DNA from: Macrosoma leucophasiata | Lineage: Eukaryota > Arthropoda > Insecta > Lepidoptera > Hedylidae | Length of the DNA: 64,000 nt | Assembly (NCBI GenBank): GCA_036365455.1 | Contig: JAWQUS010000027.1 | Coordinates: 15,178,501-15,242,500, forward strand | Direction of reading: 5' to 3' | Shown here: one piece after another, positions 26,116 to 37,782 of the stretch | How positions within the stretch are numbered: the stretch's first letter is position 1 | Layout: every line of letters begins with the position of its first letter | The notes under the pieces: generated by a model | Told to the model about the DNA's origin: nothing | Databases searched by the model: none | What the model saw: the letters and a program-made list of their open reading frames with translations, nothing else | Position numbers and translations under genes: made by a program

Positions 26116-28304
26116 TTACAAAACTTCAAAGAACTGGGAAACTTCAAGAAAATGGAATGACCTAATAAAACCGGAGATAAAGGATTTTATCGTTATCTCT
26201 GATATATCCCGACCCGGTTATCGGATCTCAGCGTGATAGAAATACAATATAATTAAAAGAACAGAACATTAAGGTCTTGTTAATTCCGCTAAAAAAGACG
26301 ATTATATTTTATTGCAAATTAAAATACATGGTGACTAAACACTGAATAGATTTCACGAGTCTAGAAAAAACCAAGAAAGCCATTACTCACTTCTGGGTTA
26401 TTGTTATTTATTTTATCTACAATCTGTACCTACTTTTAACGAATCCAATGAAAGAATCTCTAATAATCTCTGCCTACCCGTAAGGCACTTGCTAGAAGAT
26501 ACATACCTACATAAAATAACGAAGAATTTGACTGTTAAATTTGATTTGTCATTGGATTTTCTATTCACAAATACCTATTAATAGATGAAGTCAATTGTAG
26601 GTATTGGATTGACATCACTGGTATTGTTGAATATTTATAGTATAATTTTTATAATGTACCTAATTACTGTCCTGAACTTCGTACCGCCATCGGAGATTCT
26701 TAAAAATTTGCTAAGTATAGTCATTTGGAAATATGCATTAAGAAACATTTCGGTGATTATTTTTTATCTGTATAGATGTATAATATATGTGTGTATGCCA
26801 CTCATGAAAATTACTGGACTTTAGATTGTTGTGACAGTTAACCAATCAGAACAAAGTTCAGACAAGTTAAATATTTTTACTTACGTAGCCTACTTAGATG
26901 CTCAGTCACTGGATAGCAACATCAAGTCTGCGAGGATGAGCAAAGAGCGTAGAATTACAAACAAAATTAACAAATGATCTTATCTAATTCTTCACGGTAT
27001 TCACCTATATATTTTTTTTTAGTTTCCGTACCTGAAAAGTCGAACATACTCGTAGAATAACATAACTGTATGTATGATTTTTTATGTATGTTCAATATGT
27101 TCATCGATTACTCGGCCAATTGCGGACCAATTTTAAAATATTCTGTCCTTTGAAAGTAGCCGTTGCGACCAACTTGAAACTGTACCCTATACTTTCAAAT
27201 TTGTCCCATTGCCACCATTTTTTAATCTGATGATGATATCATGGGGAAATCGAGGAAACCCCACAAAAGTTACGTGTACTTACAGGGTTTTAGTTGTGTT
27301 TGCTTAATTTATGTAGGTTGATACATAGTTGCATCTGAAAATTTTAATTTCACGCTTCTGAACTCATGTCTGAACCCACAGTGAGTAGCATACAGCATAT
27401 TTATTTTCCACCTTCGTTACTTAAAAAAAGGTCTTTAGTAGGCGTACCTACTCGTAATTGGCGGTCCGACTTCAAATTATTTTCTTTTTGAAGTACGGAA
27501 TCCTAAAAACTAAACTCAGATGACGTCCCGATTCAAAAGTAACGATCGGCTAGCGTATTTTTCCATTCTGCTCGTATACTTATTTACCTACAATAAAATA
27601 ACTAAAACGCAAACCATTGATAAATAGTCAATAGTTAATGACGTCAAACTTCGACAAATATTACTAAACGGTTTACTTTTTCATCAAGTTTTGCACGTAT
27701 ACCAGTAAATATAGAATGTATATAATATAATGTCACAACATTTAATAATAAACACGGTGAAATTTCCTGAACTCTCCTTTAGTCATCGAAATGGATGACA
27801 CAATTTGTATTTGAAGGATTCAAGATTTGCCTGTAGGTAACTAGAAATCAATATTCGGTCCCTGCTTTTTTTTCATGTTCTGATGGAAAAGTAAAAGTTA
27901 AAACTTACATAGTCGAATATATAACCTACTCTTTTTAAAGTCCAATAACAAGAGAATTCGCTACCAAACATACATACTTATTAGTGTTCGGACATTCTAA
28001 CAAATCAAAGATTTGTCAACTTCAACTACACAGGATTGCAAAGTAAACATTGACTACTTTTAAACTTAAAATTATCTTTTTCCTGTTAGTATACCCAGCG
28101 ATACCGATCAACCACTGAGATATTAAAAATATTGTTTTACTGTATAGATTTCTATGGTACCAACCGACATTAAGGATGTCGGTTGGTAAAAAATCATAGA
28201 TAATTAAAATAAGATGTATGTTGTGACGTCACACTACACTATTTAATACTTTAGTCAACTATTTAATAACCAGCTAACGATCCTTTGTTTGAAATCGCAT
28301 ATCT
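26116..28304. other. intergenic, nothing recognised
   Basis: AT-rich. A small hairpin (ACCAACCGACAT, 28159-28170, with its complement at 28176-28187) is the only structure seen. Confidence 0.4.
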
Positions 28305-28690
28305 TACCTACTACTATTATAAATGTAAAAGTATGGATGTTTGTTTGTTTGTTGCTTAATCACACTAAAGCGGCCGGATGGATATTGATGAAATTTTATA
28401 CACAGGTAGAGTAAAAAAAACGTAACTGCACTGTTTAGTGATAAAGTATTTTAAACCATTATCTCTTACAGTCCACGAACCGGGAATCGAACCCAGGACC
28501 TCCAGCATAGTAGTAGTGGCCTGCTACCACTAGGCTACTGAGGCAGTTAGAGTATTTATGTAATAATAATGAAACTTTATTTTATTTATGGCTGTAACAC
28601 ATACCATACTTTTTATCCCGTTCAGAGGTTCCTCAGAAAAATTTTAAGTACACGTGGACGAAGTCGGGGGCAAAATCTAATACTTATTTA
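28305..28690 (-). repeat. lepidopteran repeat ending in the CGTCCACGTG-type motif
   Basis: It begins ACTACTATTATAAATGTAAA and GGATGTTTGTTTGTTTG, and ends ACGTGGACGAAGTCGGGGGC, the reverse complement of the Helitron-like 3' end. A tRNA-like segment (28471-28546) is inserted inside. Confidence 0.5.
28471..28546 (-). repeat. tRNA-like SINE head with perfect B box
   Basis: The - strand reads CTGCCTCAGTAGCCTAGTGG...CTGGGTTCGATTCCCGG. GGTTCGATTCC matches the RNA polymerase III B box exactly. It lacks a foldable anticodon arm and lies inside another repeat. Related scraps are at 16321-16380 and 44958-45005. Confidence 0.5.
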
Positions 28691-28924
28691 ATAAATATTA
28701 AATAAGTTGTTCTGCAAGTAAAACCCCGTGCTTTATTTTTTTACGTGAATATCCTTATAGATATCTAAACATTTACACAGTGTGTCAATACTAACGTCTA
28801 TAAGGTTTAAGCTAGGTTAAGTAGATTTTTCTTTATTTTAAGAAATTGTTAATTTAAAAACCCAGCCAAATGTGAGTAGGACTCAAGCACACAGTGGGGG
28901 TTTCCAGTGGGGGCTGGGCTCTAT

Positions 28925-29290
28925 ACGTTGGTAGAGTTCCACACTGGAACTCCAGGAATTCCAGTGTGGAACTCTACCAACAGTCCCTACACTGGAACTG
29001 CAGGAGTTCGAGACTCGAGATCTATCTACCGACAAATCAGTGTTCAGAATCAACAGTATCGTCACAGTATAGATACAAAACTGTGGTATCGTTTGCCGGT
29101 TAGACGGTAATGTATAGCCCCGTACCTAATAACTATCACAGAGATATACCTAACAACTATGGTCTCAGAGGTGGCCACTCATTTGCATTTTGACCTGTAG
29201 TTTTTGTGTAGATGCTTATAGACTACAGTCATCACGTAAGCCATGTGAAATGCATAGGTAATTGTTTGCCACCTTCATAACATTAAAAAA
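28925..29290 (+). mobile_element. Bm1-like SINE, rearranged head
   Basis: The head region is copied in inverted form (hairpin at 28927-28981), then partly again. The rest continues to CTACAGTCATCACGTAAG and GTTTGCCACCTTC. Confidence 0.65.
28927..28981. repeat. perfect 23-bp hairpin made from a SINE head
   Basis: GTTGGTAGAGTTCCACACTG... (28927-28949) pairs exactly with 28959-28981 across 9 nt. The arms are the SINE head motif, so this is an inverted duplication of that head. Confidence 0.8.
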
Positions 29291-29375
29291 ACTGTCTTGG
29301 TACTTACATTTTGACAATTTGGTAAGATTCATAAATTTTTGAGATTATATTTAATTGATTAATTATTGTTGATGA

Positions 29376-29633
29376 CTAGCTGTGCCCGCGACTTCGTCCG
29401 CGTGACAATTTATGATTTTTCAGTGCCCGGGCGAAGTCGTGGGCGCAGCTAGTATAAAAAGGCTACTTTTTAGTAACTCCTTATTACATAATTTTTCTGC
29501 CGGTGAAAGTCCCGTCAAAATCGGTCCAGCCGTTCCCGAGATTAGCGGGAACAAACAGACAGACAGACAGACAATAAAAAGTGGTTATTTTTATATTACA
29601 AACAGACACTCCAATTTTATTTATTTGTATAGA
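29376..29633 (-). mobile_element. short Helitron-like element, 258 bp
   Basis: On the - strand it starts TCTATACAAATAAATAAAAT and ends GTCGCGGGCACAGCTAG. It is an internally deleted relative of 35691-37415, with one copy of the 120-bp unit core and a GACAGACAGAC run. An inner GGCGCAGCTAGTA with the same end motif in inverted orientation (about 29432-29453) can pair with the end. Confidence 0.7.
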
Positions 29634-29640
29634 TAAATAA

Positions 29641-29960
29641 ATACTGTAGCCTATAAACATCTACAAAGAGTAACTGTCAACCTGTAATGCTTCAGTGCCG
29701 GGAATTTATGTACGGCGCCATAATTCCCGGCACAGAAGCAGTACAAGTAGACAGCAACTCTCTGTAGAAGTTTATAGGCAGTGTTTTGTGCTATCGTGCT
29801 CAGGTGAATCAGAACACTGCCATTTAATAGCAAGTAGATTAGGTAATGCAGTAGTGCCTACCGCCTTGAGCTCGTCCAATGGAGTTCTTCTTCCAGTAAG
29901 TGATTATACTACTTGGTATACTATCAGTCCTAGATGCCTGTTTACCACCTTCATTACATA
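29641..29960 (-). mobile_element. Bm1-like SINE, diverged
   Basis: This is a minus-strand copy with landmarks TAGCCTATAAACATC, GGTAATGCAGTAGTGCC and GAGCTCGTCCAATGG. Internal order is disturbed by a duplicated CCCGGCACAGAAGC region. Confidence 0.55.
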
Positions 29961-30474
29961 AAGAGAAGTCGCAAAGAAATTTAGTAAAATCAAAGTACGG
30001 GGTGAAGATACCCATAATTTAATAACGTGACGACAAAACAAAAAAAAAACAGCTTCCCTTTCAATTCTGACCTAGAAAAGAAATGCGTTAGATGAAAATT
30101 TATATGCACATTTACATAACAGAGAGTGCCCGTTTAGGACAATTTGTACGCAATGCGAAGACGTTACATACATAATGAACTGCATGGGTCGCATAATCTC
30201 GTCATAAGTCATACGGCTAGATGCTTTGTTTTTCTTCCGGCATCTCGACATACCTACTTACTAACCGATAACTACTGTTCTCTCTAATGCTCTCTAATAC
30301 GCAATGTTTCGGCTTAATCCGACAACACCTTAAATCTCTGTTACTGACACAAATGCGTTTGTGAATCACATAAAGTTAATAATTAAATTCTATTAGCAGT
30401 ATTATGTTTGTGTCCTACCAGAGATATATCAAAATAAATATATGTATCTATCTAAAACACGATTATGTTATTGC

Positions 30475-30523
30475 AGAAATTATATTTGCGGATTTTATCG
30501 CGTATATCGCAAATATAATTTCT
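30475..30523. repeat. perfect 16-bp hairpin, 17-nt loop
   Basis: AGAAATTATATTTGCG (30475-30490) pairs with 30508-30523, and pairing extends about 5 bp further with one mismatch. The size is miRNA-precursor-like, but an AT-rich chance or MITE origin is as likely. Confidence 0.5.
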
Positions 30524-30949
30524 ACAATGTATGAAGCTCGCGAAAACCTGCGAAAACGTTACGATTATGTTAGGCATGTATTTATACTTAGGTAGTTAAT
30601 GTCATGAATTATGTATTATTATTAATTTCGAGTTTCAAACAAGTACCTATATAGGTCATGTTCATTTATGGTGAATATCTACCTAACTAATGTAGGTAGG
30701 TAGCTATAAATATCTATAAATAAACATGAAGTCTTAATATAGATTAAATGCGTTGAGATTCCTATGATTTAAGAGATTTAGATATTTATCACTCTGTACC
30801 AAGTATGTAAAATGCAAGACATACGCATGAGAGTTATTAACGTCCTCATTTGTTTTCCGGTACTAATTTTTTATTACAGTTTAAAGCTAAGTTGATTCCT
30901 GTAATCTACGGGAAAAGGAGGTTAGTATGAATATCTGTTTTCTTTTTTT

Positions 30950-31335
30950 AATATAATGGCATCGCTATTACACATATTGCCAGTGTCAAGTAAAACGATA
31001 TTTAGTATACGTCATAAGTTGCTTAAAAATAAGAGTCAGTCGGTCAATTATCAGTCAGTCAGTCAGAGTCACAGTCAGTAGGTAATTCGAGTAAAGCGAT
31101 GGCTACTTTACCAGAACACTATAATGAAGTTTTGGAGGCAACCTGAAAAGCCGTGTTTTCACACTATTATTCTATTTCACTATACACGGGCACACTAATA
31201 AACTTATATCAAACAAAATGCCATCAACTTTATTAAACATAACTCCAAAATACACCAAGAAAATGAAATAAAATAAGAGCACACCCATCTTTCAAGGTTC
31301 CCACCAAAACTCAAAATCTGTTTTCAGAAAAAGCG
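30950..31335 (+). repeat. GTCAGTCAG-containing repeat, uninterrupted copy
   Basis: TATAATGGCATCGCTATTAC, TTGCCAGTGTCAAGTAAAAC, a run of CAGTCAGTCAG, CGAGTAAAGCGATGGCTACT and GAAGTTTTGGAGGCAACCTG in order, ending near AAGGTTCCCACC. Other copies: 50285-50959 (interrupted), 50960-51250 and 55195-55430 (- strand). Confidence 0.65.
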
Positions 31336-31344
31336 CTTTGTACG

Positions 31345-31450
31345 TTTTTTTTTAATGTTATGAAGTGGCAAACAAGCATACAGTTTACATTGATGCACTT
31401 AATACTGAAGCCTATAAACATCTAACATGAGACTGGAGGTTTCAATGTAG
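31345..31450 (-). mobile_element. Bm1-like SINE, 3' part
   Basis: TTTTTTTAATGTTATGAAGTGGCAAACAAGC...CATTGATG is the 3' end of the family on the - strand; the head is missing. Confidence 0.6.
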
Positions 31451-31550
31451 ATGCGACGGTTCAATGAGACGGTGCACTACGTGACTTCACTTTGTTGAGA
31501 TACTTACCGTTAAAGGTGAGGACATAAGATGCATGCATTCACTCTCTTGA

Positions 31551-31752
31551 TGCATGCACGCCAATTCCTAAGATTTTTGACCCCACAATCAGACAGTAGT
31601 CGACCTATTTGGTTATGGTAGGTCAGTCTTGGTCTTCCTGGGCCTCTGCAACCATCCACATTCGCATGCCTTTTTTCATTTTTACACCGATACTATCATT
31701 CACACAAAGTCTCTTTCTTACATCTTCATTACGAACGCGATCGGTGAGCTAT
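31551..31752 (-). pseudogene. LINE 3'-tail fragment
   Basis: This matches 39502-39767 of the LINE remnant (same GCACGCC, GTAGGTCAGTCTTGGTCTTC and GATCGGTGAG landmarks) but lacks about 65 bp in the middle. It is an old, decayed copy on the same strand, with a SINE fragment just left of it. Confidence 0.65.
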
Positions 31753-32514
31753 AGGTAGGAGTAGATATAGGTATTACTTACCATCAATGTATACTGTATA
31801 GTTTATACTTATTTGCCACTTCATGATATACAAAAGCCTAAGTTTGGACCTCAGTAAGCCACACAACCATTACTGTTGTAGTTATTATCACATAAAGGGA
31901 GATTCTTTGTTCGATAATTTACATTATTTATATATTCAAATGTAGTCCCATCAAGTCCCATCAACTGAAACTAGCATAAATTATCAAACTCGGTTTATTT
32001 GCTTAAGTATGTAAACACATGCGTTTATAATTTAGTACCTACTACGTCAACAGATTACTAGATCTTTCTCCTCTAAATAGGTAAGTGTAAAGAAAATTAT
32101 TTGGTGATTTGGTTGATTGGCGTTACTAAAATGAAATCCATGTTTAAAATAACGGGCACGAGAGAGCGGTCAAAAGAGTTGTGGCCGTCAAAAATACATA
32201 TAAATTAAAAGAAGACCAGGACTACCACAATTAGTTCAGGTGGGTGTTGTCCGAAGTCATTCATATCTTATAAATCATCGTGTAGGTATGAAGACAGGGC
32301 TGGAAAATCACGGTGGGCAATGATGTATTGAAACTCATGTAAAAATTGGTACCTACTGCGTTCAACGATCTCAGCCGATATCAGCCTCAAAGCACACCGC
32401 AGACACTCCGTCAAAATTCCATACAAACGCTTAATATGGTCTCTATTATACAGACATCAATCAGTGACGTGTATTTACACGTGCACCTATGTGCGTAGCA
32501 CGTAGAAAATACCA

Positions 32515-32625
32515 ACCGTCGCCCATAAGAGGGGAGGAGGTTGGGTGATGCGGGGAAATCGGGCGGGACGTCGAAGTGTCCATTCTATACGTAGTATAAT
32601 TACATATTCTCTGCTATAGGTTAGG
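32515..32625 (+). repeat. dispersed repeat, copy A
   Basis: AAGAGGGGAGGAGGTTGGGTG...GGGCGGGACGTCGAAGTGTCCATTCTATACGTAGTAT is matched in inverted form by 52161-52240. No ends could be set. Confidence 0.6.
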
Positions 32626-33538
32626 ATCCCACTGCAGATTTACTTCGTTCATCTAGATATGCTGCAAACCTAATGTTTACGCATGTTCATAATCTAACGA
32701 ATATATATCCACTAGGTTGCCTATCAAAACTTGGCCGCTAGTACTTTTTTGTACTTTTTTGTGGTACAAAAAGCATTTTTTGCTTGTTTTTTCTATGAAA
32801 TATCGTCCACTTCACGGCAATATGTATAAAGACTAAAAAAATTCAAATGCCGTTGCCCCCTTGGCCGCCCCTACATACGTTCCGCCCGTAAATTTATTAT
32901 TTTTAACTGTTTTTTATGCTTTTCTGTGTACAATTGGAACACAGAAATCTAAATAATTATTATGATTTTTAAGATTATAATAATTATTATGTATTATGAG
33001 TATTAAAATTACATTATAATTTTGCTATGATATTTAAGAAAATGTTACATTGTGAAAATTTTCTTAAATGTCATAGTTAACAGCACAACTGATTAGCGTA
33101 CGAAGATAATACATTTGCAGCAGGTCGAAAAGATTTTAACACTTCCTTATCATTAATACTCAGAAACAGAGATAGCCGATGCGAAACTCCACGGTGTGGA
33201 TATACGAACAAACAAAAAAACCGTGTGAATGCAACCTGCTTATGCTCATCACACAATGCTTAGCATTGCAAATGGCTGATAAGATTATGTTCATCTTTTG
33301 AAAGTGTTTGGCGTTTTACGGGAAATTCATTGCTTCTTATAACACTAACGACATTCACTTTCTGTAAATCTTGTTTCGGCAACGTGGATTAAAGATTTTT
33401 ATTGACATTTTGCATACGTATTACTTAATAATGACACGTTTTTGGGAAAGTCATTGCAATGAGGTCAGTGATACCCACGCATTATTTAGGAATAGAGTAC
33501 AATAAATATTTTACATCTTTGCAAGAGTATAATAGTAG

Positions 33539-34150
33539 GAGAGATACTGAACTCTCCAAGTTACGTTGGCCCTATAAGGCTAGAAATTATTGTAGGGATG
33601 AATCATAACAAGTACAAAAACCGTCGCTTGGCAAGGATCAACCCGTCATGTCATCTAGATTTCGAATGAGAAAAGATACCTACTTCCATATTTTAGATCT
33701 GGCTCGATTGCGACCATTTATGTTGCGTCTTACCTAAAGTTGAATTTTTGTGTGTTCGGATATTTAAAGAAAATCATGATTTGTTTATTGCAAATGAGTG
33801 ACTCTATCGTTTATCAATAGCAGGCTAATTGATGTACAATTTACATTATGCACATGAAACGCTCGATACATAATTTATTGAATTCCGTCCTTACAATTTC
33901 ATCGTCATGGAAACACACTTCCGTTGTCATGAAAACACCACTACAAATATAAATAAGACGCAACAATTATGGTCGCAAAACTTTGGCTGCCAGATCTAAA
34001 ATATGGAAGTAACTTTTCTGATCAGAAATCCAGATGACGTGACAAGCTGATCCTTGCCAGGCGTTCGTTGTACTAAGCATTTGATGACTCATCCCTACAT
34101 GAATTTCTAAGCTTACAGGAGTTCCGATACTAGAAGGGTTCACTAGCTCT
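33539..34150. mobile_element. element with ~195-bp inverted arms
   Basis: 33539-33732 and 33954-34150 are inverted copies with moderate divergence. Landmarks include TGGCAAGGATCA, ACTTCCATATTTTAGATCTGG and TTGCGACCAT. The spacer is about 220 bp and does not code. A related single arm is at about 47679-47805 (GCTGATCCTTGCCAGGCGAT). It is probably a non-autonomous DNA transposon. Confidence 0.6.
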
Positions 34151-34887
34151 TGGACCATAACCTGTGTCTTTTCTCCAATGAGACTTTTCTCGTTTGCATC
34201 AGTTATTTCATACATTAACCAACTGTGCAAAATAAGTTATAAGTGTTTGCAACATTGTGGATTTGTGGTTCAAATATAAATATTTTTTCCCGACCTAATA
34301 AAATGAAACGTGACAAATAACAAATATTTTAGTTAGTAATGCTGATTCATTTGTGTATATGACAAATCATCGATTAAAAATAAAATAACCATACACCATA
34401 ACCGTAGCCGTACCATACATAGAATCCAAATACATTCTGTGACTGTGGGTACACCGCATTACCAAAAAAATACACGTTATGCTTGCCTTAACTTACAAAG
34501 GATATACGACGTGTAACGTGCAACTCACATTTTAAACACCCCGATTAGAAAATCGAGTTATAATCATAATACATCAACTGAAATTAATGTTTACGCATTT
34601 AATATTTTTATTAAAAAAAAAGTTGTCTTCAATTAGTACGAATAGTATGCACACCCTACGCATACTTACCCTACCTCTACATACGGCCGCACATAAAACA
34701 CAAACCTACCTAGTCACACACGCACCCTGTCGCAATGTGATTTATTTCACACTCGCTAGTAATGAGAATAATTTACACTACGTACATATACCTACGTATT
34801 ATTTCTTAATTTATTATCTATTCTATATTATACACACGGAATAGATAAATAAAGATTCTAGATTTATCTATACTGTGATTATCTTCT

Positions 34888-35079
34888 TCTAATATATAAA
34901 ATTCTCGTGTCACAATGTTCGAACTTGAACTCCTCCGAAACGGCTGGACCGATTTTAACCAAATTTTGCATGCATATTCAGGAGGTCTGAGAATCGGCCA
35001 ACATCTATTTTTCATAACATTTTTGGACATTTTTTTTTTTAATTTTATAGGGCGATACGAAGTTTGCCGGGACAGCTAG
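34888..35079 (+). mobile_element. Helitron-like unit 1 of tandem array
   Basis: It starts TCTAATATATAAAATTCTCG and ends GCCGGGACAGCTAG. It contains ACGGCTGGACCGATTTTAAC and a poly-T stretch. The next unit begins at the very next base. Confidence 0.78.
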
Positions 35080-35268
35080 TCTAATATATAAAATTCTCGT
35101 GTCATAGTTTTCGTTGCCATACTTCTCCGAAACGGCTTTACTGATTCTCATGAAATTTTGTAAGCATATTGGGTAGGTCTGAGAATCGGCCAACATCTAT
35201 TTTTCATAACATTTTTGGACTTTTTTTTTAATTTTCTAGGGCGATACGAAGTTAGCCGGGACAGCTAG
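35080..35268 (+). mobile_element. Helitron-like unit 2 of tandem array
   Basis: This has the same start and end as unit 1 but differs inside (GTCATAGTTTTCGTTGCC). It shares GAGAATCGGCCAACATC with unit 1. Confidence 0.78.
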
Positions 35269-35487
35269 TCTATATATATAAAAATCAATTGCTGTTCGTT
35301 AGTGTCGCTAAAACTCGAGAAAGGCTAGACCAATTTGGCTAATTTTGGTTTTAAATAAATTTTAGAAGTGCAGGAAAGATTTAAAGGGTAAGAGGGTTTC
35401 ATTTTCCCATACAAATAGTCCGTATCTATCAAACCTTTGACACATTATTTCATTCTCAGGCAATACGAAGTTTGCCGAGTCAGCTAG
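35269..35487 (+). mobile_element. Helitron-like unit 3 of tandem array
   Basis: It starts TCTATATATATAAAAATCAA and ends GCCGAGTCAGCTAG. This is a different subfamily from units 1 and 2, and the same as the element at 3705-3893. Confidence 0.78.
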
Positions 35488-35626
35488 TCTGTACTTATAA
35501 TAAAAATGTAGAAGTGTAAATTCTGTACATTACAAATATTGAAAAAATAAATACCAGGGATGTTACTAGATCGATACCGAACACAAACACACTATTCCAC
35601 GCGAACAAAGTCGCAGGTACAGCTAG
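35488..35626 (+). mobile_element. Helitron-like unit 4 of tandem array, internally deleted
   Basis: It starts TCTGTACTTATAATAAAAAT like the 1.3 kb element at 9796, then jumps from GATCGATACCGAACACAAAC to the usual 3' end GCAGGTACAGCTAG. It is 139 bp long. Confidence 0.75.
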
Positions 35627-35690
35627 TTTATAATAAAATGTACGTCAACAAGTTCTAATGAACTTGTTCAGACCAGCATTTTATTTTAAA

Positions 35691-37415
35691 CTAGTTGTGC
35701 CCGCGACTTCGTCTACGTGAGAAAAAATATGATTGTTCAGTATCTACCCGGACTCTACGAAGTTGTGAGCGCAGCTAGAATTAAAGTAACTCAAGTTACT
35801 CCTTATCACATCAGCTATCTGCTAGTGAAAGTCCCGTCAAAATCGGAGACACTCAAATTCTGTTTATTTGTATGTAGGTATGTATGTATGTATGGTTGTA
35901 TCGAAATAAAAGTAGCCTAAGTTACTCCTTATCACATCAGCTATCTGCTAGTGAAAGTCCCGTCAAAATCGGAGACACTCAAATTCTGTTTATTTGTATG
36001 TAGGTATGTATGTATGTTTGTATCGAAATAAAAGTAGCCTAAGTTACTCCTTATCACATCAGCTATCTGCCAGTGAAAGTCCCGTCAAAATCGGACACAC
36101 TCAAATTCTATTTATTTGTATGTAGGTATGTATGTTTGTATGTATGGAGATAAAAGTAGCCTAAGTTACTCCTTATTACATCAGCTACCTGCCCGTGGAA
36201 GTTCCCTCAAAGTCAGATACACTTCAATTCTACTTATTTGTATGTAGATATGTATGTATGTATGGATGTATGGAGATAAACGTAGCCTAAGTTACTCCTT
36301 GTTATATCAACTACCTACCCGTAGAAGTCCCGTCAAAGGTGGATACACTCCAATTCTACTTATTTGTATGTAGGTATGTATGTTTGTATGGATGTATGGA
36401 GATAAAAGCCTAAGTTACTCCTTATCACATCAGCTATCTGCCTGTGAAAGTCCCGTCAAAATCGGTCAAGCCGTTCCCAAGATTAGCCCCGCCAAACAGA
36501 CAGACAGACAGACAAAAATTGTAAAAAATGTTGTTTTGGTATGTGTACCGTGTATACATACGCGTTTAGTAAAAAGCGGTTATTTTAATATTACAAACAG
36601 ACACGCCAATTTTATTTATTTATATGTATATAGATTTATTATGGAAGCTACAATACAACATAAGACCTAAAAATTCTGTGAAAATTTTAAGCGTCTACTT
36701 CCTACCGTTATTATCGAAAAAAAACACCTTTATTGGATGCCCTCTTAGACTTCTTAACATTTTCATTTTCTTATTATTAGTAATTAATTTTGTCTTTATA
36801 GCGGTAACAGAAATACATAATTTGTGAAAATGTTAGCTTTCTAGCTACTCGTATCACTATTTATGAGACACAGCCTGGTGACAGACAGACGGACGGACAG
36901 ACAGACAGACAGCGGAGGATAAGTTATCCGTAGGGTCCGTTTTTACCTATTAGGTACGAAACTCCCTAAAAGATAGAACTAAGATACAGAATAGCTTAAA
37001 AATATTCGATACGATTCTTTAAATTGACATAACTTTTTTATTTCTGAACCGATTCACATGAAACAAGCACTAAATGTTAAGTGAAACTTACCACAATATA
37101 TTCATCAACCGCAAATCGAATAAGCTGTTTCTGAAATTAGTGTGCACAAACACACAGACAAACAGACATTTTTCCGTTATAAAAAGTACCCAGTGTTGTG
37201 CGCCAAAGGTTAAAATATAATCGTACCAAGTTTCATTGTAATCGGACTAGTAGTTTTTATGTGATGCTTGAACAAACAGACAGACAGACAGACAAAAATT
37301 TGTCTAATCACATATTTGTGTTCGGTATCGATCTAATAACATCCCCTGATATTTATTTTTTCAATATTTTTAATGTACAGAATTTATACTTCTACAGATC
37401 TAATATAAGTATAGA
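35691..37415 (-). mobile_element. non-autonomous Helitron-like element with expanded internal tandem array, 1.7 kb
   Basis: Read on the - strand it begins TCTATACTTATATTAGATC and ends ...GTCGCGGGCACAACTAG, before T. It aligns along its length with 9796-11098 in opposite orientation. Its extra length comes from a tandem array at 35793-36480. It also contains the GACAGACAGACGGACGG runs typical of the family. Confidence 0.72.
35793..36480. repeat. tandem array, six copies of a 122-126 bp unit
   Basis: The landmark AAGTTACTCC recurs at 35793, 35919, 36041, 36163, 36289 and 36412. Each unit reads AAGTTACTCC...CAGCTATCTGC...GTGAAAGTCCCGTCAAA...TATTTGTATGTAGGTATGTATG. Other Helitron copies in the window have two units (9796-11098) or one (29376-29633, 50584-50873). 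Confidence 0.85.
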
Positions 37416-37782
37416 TAGACGTTAGTCTCATTTTCGTTTGTTTTGACTGTTCATCAAAAGGGTGACCATAATTTACCTAATTCTAATTAATTTTGGGATA
37501 AAATATTACCTATTTTAAAAATGCGTGAAATCGATTTGGTTGTCGATTCTGAACAAATAATTTCAGGATGTGCGTTTACCCTTTTACACGTTGTATTTAA
37601 TAGTCATTATAATATAGGTACATAATTAAATTCAATTTCATACAATTCAATAAACAATCGCATCACTACGACTTACAAATCGCCGTTTGTTACATGAATC
37701 TATCTCTAATAATAATGTATATAAGGAAAACCTGACTCACTGACTCACTGACTTATATCAACATATATGTCAGTGAGTATAT

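Noticed and set aside
30404..30595. 63-codon frame
   Set aside because: AT-rich, no features, and half of it is a hairpin.
35793..36480. Possible CRISPR-like array
   Set aside because: Units of 122-126 bp are directly joined with no unique spacers, in a eukaryotic Helitron; it is a tandem repeat.
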